Below, in pieces: positions 42,297 through 50,057 of a stretch of 64,000 nucleotides of DNA. How positions within the stretch are numbered: position 1 is the first letter of the stretch; each line of letters opens with the position of its first letter. Source of the stretch: Actinoplanes palleronii. GTDB taxonomy: Bacteria; Actinomycetota; Actinomycetes; Mycobacteriales; Micromonosporaceae. Position numbers and translations under genes: made by a program. The notes beneath the pieces were generated by a model, which saw only the letters and a list, made by a program, of their open reading frames with translations, did not search any database and had not been told where the DNA came from. The stretch spans positions 43,551-107,550 of the forward strand of contig NZ_BOMS01000090.1 of the NCBI RefSeq assembly GCF_016862315.1, in the 5' to 3' direction.

Positions 42297-43175
42297 TCAG
42301 GTGAGCACCACGGATCTAGTGAGCAGGCGGGGGCGATCGGGGTCGAGGCCGCGGTGGGCGGCCAGGGCGAGGGCGAAACGCTGGGCGAGGACGAGTTGAG
42401 CGAGCGGGTCCCGGTCGTCCCGGTAGGCGGTGGCGCCGGCCTCCCGGGCCACGTCGTCGAGTTCGGCGGGCACGTCGCCGAACGACCAGATCAGGCTGCG
42501 CGGCCCGGCCACCGCGACCGGTCCGTGCCGGAAGTCGCGCGCCGGGTAGGACTCCGAGTAGGCCTGCGCCGCCTCGCGGACCTTCAGCGCCGCCTCGTGT
42601 GCCAGGCCGATGGTCCACCCGGTGCCGAGAAACACCAGGTGGTCGATGTCCGCCGGGTCCGCGGGCAGGGGCGCGGTCAGCGCGGCGTCACCGTCCGCGA
42701 CAACCGATTCAAGATCTTTTCCGTACGCCGTACGCGCGAGAGCGAGCACGGAGGTCGGGAACCTGGTCTGCACCACACTGCGCTCGTCGGCGAAGTCGAG
42801 CAGCAGTCGCGCGTCGGTCAGGTCGTCGACCGGCTCCCCGCGGACCGCGGTGACCGCGATCCGGCGGGTGCCGGCCGGAACCTGGCGCAGCGCTTCCAGG
42901 ACCTCGGTGGAGGTGCCGGAGCGGGTGATCGCGACGACCCGGTCGTAGTGCCGGCGCGGCACGTACTCGGAGGCGCAGACCGCGTCGGTCTCGCCCAGCC
43001 CCGCGTCTTCGCGCAGCTCGGCGATGCTCTGTGCGACGAACCAGGACGTGCCGCAGCCGAGCACGAGCATCCGCTCCCCCGGCGCGGCCAACTCCCGGAC
43101 CGCCTCCGGCTCGAGCGTGGCGGCCCGGCGCCACACCGCGGGCTGACTGGCGATCTCCGCGGACGTGTTATTCAT
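42297..43175 (-). CDS. SIS-domain sugar isomerase/deaminase (AgaS/GlmS-type)
   Basis: A 292-residue protein with two SIS domains. VLGCGTSWFVAQ and ITRSGTSTEVLEAL bind a sugar phosphate, and FLGTGWTIGLAHEAALKVRE is the second domain. This matches the isomerase half of GlmS and the AgaS family, without the amidotransferase part. It opens the transporter operon and likely handles an amino sugar phosphate. Operator half-sites lie directly upstream. Confidence 0.92.
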   Translation of the reverse strand: MNNTSAEIASQPAVWRRAATLEPEAVRELAAPGERMLVLGCGTSWFVAQSIAELREDAGLGETDAVCASEYVPRRHYDRVVAITRSGTSTEVLEALRQVPAGTRRIAVTAVRGEPVDDLTDARLLLDFADERSVVQTRFPTSVLALARTAYGKDLESVVADGDAALTAPLPADPADIDHLVFLGTGWTIGLAHEAALKVREAAQAYSESYPARDFRHGPVAVAGPRSLIWSFGDVPAELDDVAREAGATAYRDDRDPLAQLVLAQRFALALAAHRGLDPDRPRLLTRSVVLT

Positions 43176-43186
43176 GTCCGTGGATT

Positions 43187-43233
43187 ATGCTCGTTTGTGC
43201 TCGCTTCACAAGATGCGCGCAGCAAACGAGCAT
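43187..43233. promoter_or_regulatory. DeoR-type half-sites before the SIS/ABC operon
   Basis: ATGCTCGTTTG (43187-43197) and its exact complement CAAACGAGCAT (43223-43233) are 25 bases apart. A direct second copy, TGCTCGCTTC (43198-43207), abuts the first with a ten-base period. The same word (TGCWCGTTTG) recurs before the DeoR gene. Confidence 0.7.
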
Positions 43234-43248
43234 CCGCTGCTGCGCGTT

Positions 43249-44544
43249 TCAGGATCGGAGCGCCGGGGGCAGCAGGTCGCCGTGGGCGGCGGTCAGCTCG
43301 TCGCAGAGTGCCCAGATCGCGTCAACGGTCAGGCTCGCCGCCGTGTTCGGGTCGACCATCGCGGCCTGCCGGACCATCCGCGGGTCGCCGTCGACGGCCG
43401 CGCGGACGGTGAGCTCGCCGACGCTGACGAACGAGCGGTTCAGCGCGGCGCACTGCGGGGGCAGGGCGCCGACGTGTTCGGGTTTGATTTCGCCGTCGTC
43501 GACCAGGCACGGGACCTCCACGGCGTACCCGTCGGGCAGGTTGGTGATCAGGCCGGTGTTGGGCACGGTGGCGTGGATCCGGCGCGGGGTGCCGGTGACC
43601 ATGCTGTGGATGACCTGAGGGGCGTACTCAGTGGCCGGGCGGGTCAGGTCCAGGGCCTCGCCGGCCAGCAGGGAGCGGCGGGTGGTGTGGTACTCGGCGA
43701 CGTTGTCCGCGCTGATCTGCAGGTAGTCGCCGACCGGGATGCGCAGCCGGTCGACCTCGCTGTCGTGGTGCAGGTACCAGGGCACGTACTCCGAGGAGTG
43801 CTCGCTGGTCTCGGTCGGGAACCAGCCGAGCCGCCGGTACATGTCCATCCGGACGCGCCGTCGCAGCTCGGGGTCCCGGTCCAGGAGCGCGTCGAGCTGG
43901 GGGTAGAGCGACTCGCCGCGGTGCTCGAAGCGCAGCAGCCAGGCCTGGTGGTTCACCCCGGCGCCGGTGTAGTCGATCTCGTCGAGCGGCACGCCGAGCA
44001 GCGCGGCCAGGTCGTGCACGGTCCAGAACACCGAGTGGCACAGCCCGGCGACCTTGAGCCGGGGCGCCGTGGCGGCCAGGTAGGCGACGTTCATCGCCAT
44101 CGGGTTGGTGTAGTTGAGCAGCCAGGCGTCCGGGCAGAGCTCCAGCATGTCGGCGGCGATCCCGTCGAGCACCGGGAAGGTGCGCAGCGCGCGGAAGATG
44201 CCGCCGACGCCGAGGGTGTCCGCGATCGTCTGCCGCAGGCCGTACTTGGCCGGGATCTCGAAGTCGCGCACGGTCGCCGGGTAGCCGCCGACCTGGATCG
44301 CGTTGATCACGAAGTCGGCGCCCTGCAGCGCCCGGCGCCGGTCCAGATGGGCGGTCACCGCCGGCTTCGCGCCGAGCTGCTCCGCGGTACGACGGGCGAT
44401 CAGCTCGGCCGTCTCCAGCCGTTCCGGGTCGATGTCGTGCAGGGCCAGGGTGACGCCGGTCAGTTCGTCGAAGGAGAGGATGTCGGCCAGCAGCTCGCGG
44501 GTGAACACGACACTGCCCGCGCCCAGGAAAGCGATCACCGTCAT
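43249..44544 (-). CDS. Family GH4 glycosidase (alpha-galactosidase-like)
   Basis: A 431-residue NAD- and metal-dependent glycosidase. VIAFLGAGSVVFTRELLADIL is the Rossmann start. GLCHSVFWTVHDL has the CHS signature that in GH4 marks alpha-galactosidase (MelA-like) rather than 6-phospho enzymes, and GVNHQAWLL is the NHxxW motif. LLNYTNPMAMN and DGYAVEVPCLVDD are also family strands. It lies 73 bases from the SIS gene on the same strand and is divergent from the DeoR regulator. It probably cleaves the imported glycoside in the cytoplasm. Confidence 0.93.
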   Translation of the reverse strand: MTVIAFLGAGSVVFTRELLADILSFDELTGVTLALHDIDPERLETAELIARRTAEQLGAKPAVTAHLDRRRALQGADFVINAIQVGGYPATVRDFEIPAKYGLRQTIADTLGVGGIFRALRTFPVLDGIAADMLELCPDAWLLNYTNPMAMNVAYLAATAPRLKVAGLCHSVFWTVHDLAALLGVPLDEIDYTGAGVNHQAWLLRFEHRGESLYPQLDALLDRDPELRRRVRMDMYRRLGWFPTETSEHSSEYVPWYLHHDSEVDRLRIPVGDYLQISADNVAEYHTTRRSLLAGEALDLTRPATEYAPQVIHSMVTGTPRRIHATVPNTGLITNLPDGYAVEVPCLVDDGEIKPEHVGALPPQCAALNRSFVSVGELTVRAAVDGDPRMVRQAAMVDPNTAASLTVDAIWALCDELTAAHGDLLPPALRS

Positions 44545-44570
44545 GCGCGGATTGTTGGTCGCGGATGGCC

Positions 44571-44618
44571 GAACGTGCAAGGATCGCGGGCAAACGAACG
44601 GTTCCACTTGCACGTTTG
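44571..44618. promoter_or_regulatory. DeoR-type half-sites between the GH4 and DeoR genes
   Basis: AACGTGCAAG (44572-44581) and CTTGCACGTT (44607-44616) form a perfect inverted repeat with a 25-base spacer. A third half-site, CAAACGAACG, is at 44591-44600. The right arm extends to TGCACGTTTG (44609-44618), matching the words at 43187-43233. Confidence 0.7.
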
Positions 44619-44660
44619 CGGGTTTTCTGCCGCGCGTGTGCTCCCTGCCGGAAAGGTGCC

Positions 44661-45434
44661 ATGTCCTCCTTGCGCCGCGCCGACCGCGTGTCGGCCATCC
44701 TGGAACGCGTCACCGGCACCGGCTCGGTCGACGCCGGTCAGCTCGCCGACGAGTTCCAGGTCTCCCCCGCGACCATCCGCCGGGACCTGCAGATCCTCGA
44801 GGACCAGCGGCTGCTGTCGCGCACCCACGGCGGCGCGGTCGCCGTCGACGTGGCGTACGAGCTGCCGGTCCGCTTCCGGGCCGGGCAGCACCGCGAGGAG
44901 AAGGCGCTGATCGCCAAGACGGTCGCCGGGCTGCTGCCGAAGGGCCCGCTGAGCCTCGGCCTGACCGGCGGCACCACCACCCACCTGCTGGCCCGGCTGC
45001 TCGCCGAGCGGGTCGACCTGACCGTGGTCACCAACGCGCTGAACATCGCCGCCGAGCTGTCCCTGCGCCCGCGACTGAAACTGATCATGACGGGCGGGGT
45101 GTCGCGGACCCAGTCGTACGAACTGGTGGGTCCGATCGCGGACCAGGCGCTGCGCGGTCTGAACATGGCGGTGGCGGTGGTCGGCGTGGACGGGATCAGC
45201 GTGCGCGGCGGGTTGACCACGCACGACGAGATCGAGGCGAACACGAACGCCACCATGGTCCGGCGCGCCGACCGGGTGATCGTGGTGGCCGACGGTTCCA
45301 AGGTCGGCAAGGTGTGCCTGGCCGGGATCTGCCCGATCACCGACGTGGCGATGCTGGTCACCGACCCGAGCGCCGACCCGGCCGGTGTCGAGGCGATCCG
45401 CCGGGCCGGCACCGAAGTGATGATGGCCGGCTGA
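44661..45434 (+). CDS. DeoR-family sugar-responsive repressor
   Basis: A 257-residue regulator. The helix-turn-helix (DAGQLADEFQVSPATIRRDL) is followed by the DeoR effector domain with the phosphosugar pocket (GGTTTHLLARLL; VTNALNIAAELS; VGVDGISVRGGLTTHDEIEA). GAAAGG precedes the ATG. It is divergent from the GH4 gene and probably represses the whole SIS/ABC/GH4 locus through the shared half-sites, with release by a sugar phosphate. Confidence 0.94.
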   Translation: MSSLRRADRVSAILERVTGTGSVDAGQLADEFQVSPATIRRDLQILEDQRLLSRTHGGAVAVDVAYELPVRFRAGQHREEKALIAKTVAGLLPKGPLSLGLTGGTTTHLLARLLAERVDLTVVTNALNIAAELSLRPRLKLIMTGGVSRTQSYELVGPIADQALRGLNMAVAVVGVDGISVRGGLTTHDEIEANTNATMVRRADRVIVVADGSKVGKVCLAGICPITDVAMLVTDPSADPAGVEAIRRAGTEVMMAG

Positions 45435-45468
45435 TCGTCGGCGGCGGCGGCTTGTCGGCGGCGGCTTG

Positions 45469-47844
45469 TCAGGCGTTCAGGCTGCTGATCGCTTTCTGCA
45501 GCGCGGCGGTCTGGTCCGCGGCCGCGAGCGGTTTGCCATACAGCCAGCCCTGGCCGAAGTCGCAGCCGTTGGCACGCAGCCAGTCGCGCTGAACCGCGGT
45601 CTCCACGCCCTCAGCCACCACCCGGTGGCCCAGCGCGTGCGACATGGCCAGCACCGCCCGCACGATCGGCTCGTCCGGGCCGCCGTCACCGACCCCGGTC
45701 ACGAACGCCCGGTCGATCTTGACGATGGCCACCGGGAGTCGCTGCAGGTAGCTCAGCGAGGAGTAGCCGGTCCCGAAGTCGTCGATGCACAGGGTGATGC
45801 CGAGCGCGGCCAGCTCGTGCAGGGTTCGCAGGCAGGTGTCCGGGTCCTCCATGAACCCGGACTCGGTGATCTCCAGCCAGAGCCCCTCGGCGGGCAGGCC
45901 GGTCCGCTCCAGGATCTCGCGCACCCGGTCGGCCAGGCCCGGCTCGCGCAGCTGGCGCACCGCCAGGTTGACCGAGACGTGCACCGGGCTGCCGGACCGC
46001 CACGCCTGGGTCTGCGCGGCCGCCTCCTCGAGCAGCCAGGCGCCGGACTCGACGATCAGCCCGGTGTCCTCGGCGACCGGGATGAACTCGACAGGTGACA
46101 CCGGGCCGAACTCCGGGTGGGTCCAGCGCATCAGCGCCTCGAACCCGTCGACCCGGCCGGTGGCCAGGTGCACGAGCGGCTGGTAGTGCACGGCGAGCTG
46201 ACCGTGTGCGAGGGCACCGCGCAGCGCGCCCTCGAGTTCGACCCGGCGCTGGATGCCCTTGCGCAGGTCCGGGTCGAAGACGGCGTAGCGGTTGCGGCCG
46301 CAGTCCTTGGCCCGGTACATCGCGGTGTCCGCGTCGCGGAGAAGATCGAGCGCGCTCTCCCGGCTCGCGGCGTGGTCGTCCGGGGGCTCGGGGTGGCTTC
46401 CCGGGGTCGAAGCGTGGTGTCCCGGGGCCGCGGCGTGCGGCTGCGGGGCCGCGTGGGCGACCCCGACCGAGGCGGTCACGTCGACCGCGCCGACCGACAG
46501 CGGCAGCGGCGCGGCCAGCTCGACCAGCAGGCGCGCGGCCAGCTGCTCGGCGACCGGCTCGTCGACCGGGCCGAGCAGTGCGACGACGAACTCGTCCCCG
46601 CCGACCCGGGAGACCAGGTCCTCGGCCCGCACCGCGGCGGCGATCCGGGCGGCCACCGCCCGGAGCAGTTCGTCGCCGACCTCGTGACCCCAATGGTCGT
46701 TGATCAGTTTGAACCGGTCCAGGTCGAGCAGCAGCACACTGACCCGGGACGGCGCGTCGCCCCGGGCGACCCAGCGGTCGATGGTGGCGGCCACCGTGTC
46801 CCGGTTCGGCAGGCCGGTCAGCGCGTCGTGCTCGGCCTGCCAGCGCGTTTCCTGCTCGGCGCGCGCCCGGGAGTTGTTGGCCCGGACCACCCGGGCGACG
46901 ACCACGCCGATCAGGGCCAGGGACAGGCCCGCCCGTACCAGAGCGAAGGTGTTGTTGACCGGCGGCGCCGCGACCCACAGCACGGTCGGGACGCACAGCG
47001 CCGCGGTGATCGCCGCGGTCCGGCCCTTGGTCAGGAACCGCGACCGGCCCTGCACCTGCTCGGTCAGCACCCGCACGCTCGGATGCAGCATGCAGGCCGC
47101 GTTCGTGGTGTCGGCGACGAAGACCAGCGCGCCCATCACGTGCATCGGGATGGCGCCCGGCCCGGAGACGAACCAGCCGCGGACGGCCAGCACCATGTCG
47201 GCGGCCAGCAGCGCCACCCCGCTGGCCACGAACAGCGCCAGCGCCGGGGTGCGGACCCGGGTCAGCAGCAGCACCGGCATCGCGATCACCAGCAGCAGCG
47301 CGGCGGCCAGCGGCAGCAGCGCCGCGACCAGGTTCTGCCACCGGCGGTCGTCGGTGGCGAACCACGGCTCCACCCACAGCGACCAGACGACCAGGGCCGC
47401 GCCGACCCCGACCAGCAGGGTGTCCACCCGGGCCGGATCGTCGGCGGCGGCCCGGCTGCGCCGCAGCAGGTCCAGGACACCGGCGGTCAGCAGCAGGTAG
47501 TTGGGCAGCAGCACCAGGTTCGGGATCATCGTGAGCGCGGTGTGCGCCAGCGCGTCGACGCTGGTGACCAGCAGCCGCACGCTCTCACCGGTGAGCGAGA
47601 GGCACTGCGCGGACAGCAGCAGCAACCACGGACGGCGATGCCCGGCGGCGACGTTGTGCCGCAGGCCGGTGGCTGCCGCGACGCAACAGACCAGCACGCC
47701 GAGCAGGTACACCCGGGTGGCGGTGGCCGGCGCCGCGACGCCGACGGCCACGGCGGTGAGCAGACCGGCGCCCAGCACGATCCAGGACGCGGCGGCCCAC
47801 CGGGCCGGACGCGCGGGGCCCCGGGCCACGTCGCCGCTCACCAT
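45469..47844 (-). CDS. Large membrane GGDEF-EAL protein
   Basis: A 791-residue protein. About ten membrane segments fill residues 15-320. A GGDEF domain follows (~335-520) with SRVGGDEFVVALLG and an intact RAED inhibition site five residues upstream. The EAL domain (~530-780) keeps FEALMRWTH, VSVNLAVRQL, EITESGF, IDDFGTGYSS, VKIDRAFV and VAEGVE. An Ala/His/Pro-rich insert (~465-495) interrupts the GGDEF domain. Unlike the protein at 1-1677, its cyclase half should be product-inhibited. The gene ends 35 bases from the DeoR stop. Confidence 0.93.
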   Translation of the reverse strand: MVSGDVARGPARPARWAAASWIVLGAGLLTAVAVGVAAPATATRVYLLGVLVCCVAAATGLRHNVAAGHRRPWLLLLSAQCLSLTGESVRLLVTSVDALAHTALTMIPNLVLLPNYLLLTAGVLDLLRRSRAAADDPARVDTLLVGVGAALVVWSLWVEPWFATDDRRWQNLVAALLPLAAALLLVIAMPVLLLTRVRTPALALFVASGVALLAADMVLAVRGWFVSGPGAIPMHVMGALVFVADTTNAACMLHPSVRVLTEQVQGRSRFLTKGRTAAITAALCVPTVLWVAAPPVNNTFALVRAGLSLALIGVVVARVVRANNSRARAEQETRWQAEHDALTGLPNRDTVAATIDRWVARGDAPSRVSVLLLDLDRFKLINDHWGHEVGDELLRAVAARIAAAVRAEDLVSRVGGDEFVVALLGPVDEPVAEQLAARLLVELAAPLPLSVGAVDVTASVGVAHAAPQPHAAAPGHHASTPGSHPEPPDDHAASRESALDLLRDADTAMYRAKDCGRNRYAVFDPDLRKGIQRRVELEGALRGALAHGQLAVHYQPLVHLATGRVDGFEALMRWTHPEFGPVSPVEFIPVAEDTGLIVESGAWLLEEAAAQTQAWRSGSPVHVSVNLAVRQLREPGLADRVREILERTGLPAEGLWLEITESGFMEDPDTCLRTLHELAALGITLCIDDFGTGYSSLSYLQRLPVAIVKIDRAFVTGVGDGGPDEPIVRAVLAMSHALGHRVVAEGVETAVQRDWLRANGCDFGQGWLYGKPLAAADQTAALQKAISSLNA

Positions 47845-47872
47845 GACCGTATCGGCACCCGGGAAAGCTGTC

Positions 47873-49054
47873 TTAGCGCCGCGGGGCCGGGGCGAGCAGG
47901 CCGGCGAGCCGGTCGGCGACGGTCATCGCGGAGTTGACCACGGTCGTGGTGCGGCCGCGGGTGGTGGCGACGGCGATCGCGATGTCCTTGCCCGGCAGGT
48001 AGGTCTGCACCGCGGAGTAACCACCGAACGACGGGCTCTGCTGGATCCAGCCGTTCTTGACCATGACGCCGAGCCCGTAGTGGCTCTGCTCGGTGTGCCG
48101 GATGCAGATCGACGCCGGGCAGGTCGCGGTCGGACCGCCCCGGCCGACCGTGCCCGGGTCGCGCTGGATGCGCAGAGCGGCCGCGGAGAGCAGCCGGCCG
48201 TCGCCGACGCCCCGGGCGGACGCTTCCAGGTCGCAGATGTCCGAGGTCAGCACGGCGCCGGACGCGGTGGTCCAGGACGGGTTCCAGTAGGTGGCGTCCT
48301 CGTACGTGCCGCGCTCGATGGTGAAGCCGTGCAGCACCGGCTGCGGGATGACCGCGTTGTCCTGGCTGCTGGTCTCGGTGAGCCCGAGCGGCTTGAGGAT
48401 CCGCTGGCGCATCAGCTCACCGACCGGCGTACCGGTGACCTTGGCGAGGATCTGGCCGAGCACAACAAAGTTGGCGTGCGAGTAGCTCCAGTTGGTGCCG
48501 GGCTCGTACCACAGCGGGCGGGACGTGGCCAGGTCGACGAGTTCCCGCTCGGTCCACTGCCGGAACGGGTCGGCGTAGATCTTGGTGATGAACGGCTCGT
48601 AGGTCACGTAGTCCGGGTAGCCGGACATGCTGCTGCCCAGCATCCGCAGCGTGACCTTGTCGGCGCGCGGCAGTGCGGGCAGCCAGCGGGCGATCGGCTC
48701 GTCGAGCTTCACGATCCCCTTGTCGGCCAGTTGCAGCAGCACGATGTTCAGGTACGCGATCCCGACCGACCCGACCCGGAAGTGCATGCCGGTGCTCGCC
48801 GGGACACCGGTCATCGCGTCGCCGACCGCGGCGGTCACCACCTCCCGGCCGCCGACACTCACCCGTACCAGGGCCGCGCTGAGATCGAACTCGCGTCGCG
48901 CCGTCCGGACGATATCGACGATCTGCGCGGCGGTCCCCCGCGGCTGCGCGGTCGCGACGCACCCGGCGGGTCGGTCGCCGGCTGCGGCCGGAGGGGCCCA
49001 GCCGCCGGCCACCAGCACGGCGACGGTCAACGTGGACAGCAGTGAGCGTGGCAT
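47873..49054 (-). CDS. Secreted serine beta-lactamase-fold protein lacking the catalytic lysine
   Basis: A 393-residue protein with a signal peptide (LSTLTVAVLVAGGWAPPAAAG) and a class C beta-lactamase/D-peptidase fold. The SxxK motif is broken: HFRVGSVGIAYLN has Ser96 but Ile99 where Lys is expected. Tyr191 is present in WSYSHANFV, with His in place of the usual Asn. SHYGLGVMVKNG is the HxG-like third box. Catalysis of the normal kind seems impossible, so a binding or regulatory role is likely. The rest of the fold and length are typical. Confidence 0.88.
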   Translation of the reverse strand: MPRSLLSTLTVAVLVAGGWAPPAAAGDRPAGCVATAQPRGTAAQIVDIVRTARREFDLSAALVRVSVGGREVVTAAVGDAMTGVPASTGMHFRVGSVGIAYLNIVLLQLADKGIVKLDEPIARWLPALPRADKVTLRMLGSSMSGYPDYVTYEPFITKIYADPFRQWTERELVDLATSRPLWYEPGTNWSYSHANFVVLGQILAKVTGTPVGELMRQRILKPLGLTETSSQDNAVIPQPVLHGFTIERGTYEDATYWNPSWTTASGAVLTSDICDLEASARGVGDGRLLSAAALRIQRDPGTVGRGGPTATCPASICIRHTEQSHYGLGVMVKNGWIQQSPSFGGYSAVQTYLPGKDIAIAVATTRGRTTTVVNSAMTVADRLAGLLAPAPRR

Positions 49055-49177
49055 ATGTCCATTCTCGGAGTCCGCCGGCCGGGCCGTGGTGAAGATCCGG
49101 AAAAGGCGGCCGGGCCGTCACCCCGACGCGAGACTGTCCTGCGGGACTTCGCCGCACCGACACCGGGAGACGCGTTG

Positions 49178-49963
49178 ATGAATTGGATCGCGGGCCAGGT
49201 GCCGGAATGGCTCACCCTGCTCGTACTGGTGATCGGGCTGCCGTCGTTCATGCTGGTGCTCGAGTCGCGGGTGCACCGGTGGGTGCCGGACTGGCGGCTC
49301 GGCAAGTACAACGACGCGACCGGGATCATGCTCTCCAGCGCCGCGGTGGTCTATTCGGTGGCGATGGGCATGTGCGTGGTGACGCTCTGGGAGAGCCGCA
49401 ACGAGGCCCGGGCGGCGACCGAGGCCGAGGCGGTGAACCTGGCCGGGCTGGCCGAGGGCGCCCGGGTCTGCGACCCGGCGGTACGCCAGACGATCGAGAC
49501 GGGTGTGCTGACGTACAACCGCGACGTGATCGCGATGTGGTCGAACCGGGTGCACAGCGAGCCGACCCCGAAGGTCGGCGCGGACCTGGACTCGCTGGTG
49601 CTCGTGGTCAGCCAGATCACCCCGACCACCGAGGCGCAGCGGGCCTTCGTCCAGGAGGCGGTACGGCGGCTCAGCACGGCGACCGAGTTGCGGGCCAAGG
49701 CCATCCGGCTCGCCCACGAGGAGCAGCTGCCGAACGTCCTGTGGATCTCGGTGTTCACCGGTTCGATCGTGGTGCTCTCGCTCTGCGTGACGTGCGGCAT
49801 CCGCGACGGCCTGCTGCGGCGGGTGCTGGTGGCCGGGGTCGCCGCGACGATCGGCGTGAACATGTTCCTGGCCATCGAGCTGAACTACCCGTTCGAGGGC
49901 AGTGTCCGGCTCGGGCCGGACAGCTATCAGGAGGTGGTGGACCAGCTGGAGCAGCGACGCTGA
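49178..49963 (+). CDS. DUF4239-like membrane protein
   Basis: A 261-residue membrane protein with two N-terminal segments (LTLLVLVIGLPSFMLVLE; IMLSSAAVVYSVAMGMCVVT), a cytoplasmic helical domain, and two C-terminal segments (VLWISVFTGSIVVLSLCVTC; VLVAGVAATIGVNMFLAIEL). YPFEGSVRLGPDSYQEV at the end is characteristic of DUF4239. The ATG at 49178 is preferred over 49055. Function unknown. Confidence 0.85.
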   Translation: MNWIAGQVPEWLTLLVLVIGLPSFMLVLESRVHRWVPDWRLGKYNDATGIMLSSAAVVYSVAMGMCVVTLWESRNEARAATEAEAVNLAGLAEGARVCDPAVRQTIETGVLTYNRDVIAMWSNRVHSEPTPKVGADLDSLVLVVSQITPTTEAQRAFVQEAVRRLSTATELRAKAIRLAHEEQLPNVLWISVFTGSIVVLSLCVTCGIRDGLLRRVLVAGVAATIGVNMFLAIELNYPFEGSVRLGPDSYQEVVDQLEQRR

Positions 49964-50057
49964 CTCGCCGGCAGCACCTACCCGGTAACACGAAAATCAT
50001 TCACTTTTCTGCCTAGGCTTCTTCTGTCCGCACACCTCACACCGCGAGGCCAAGGCC

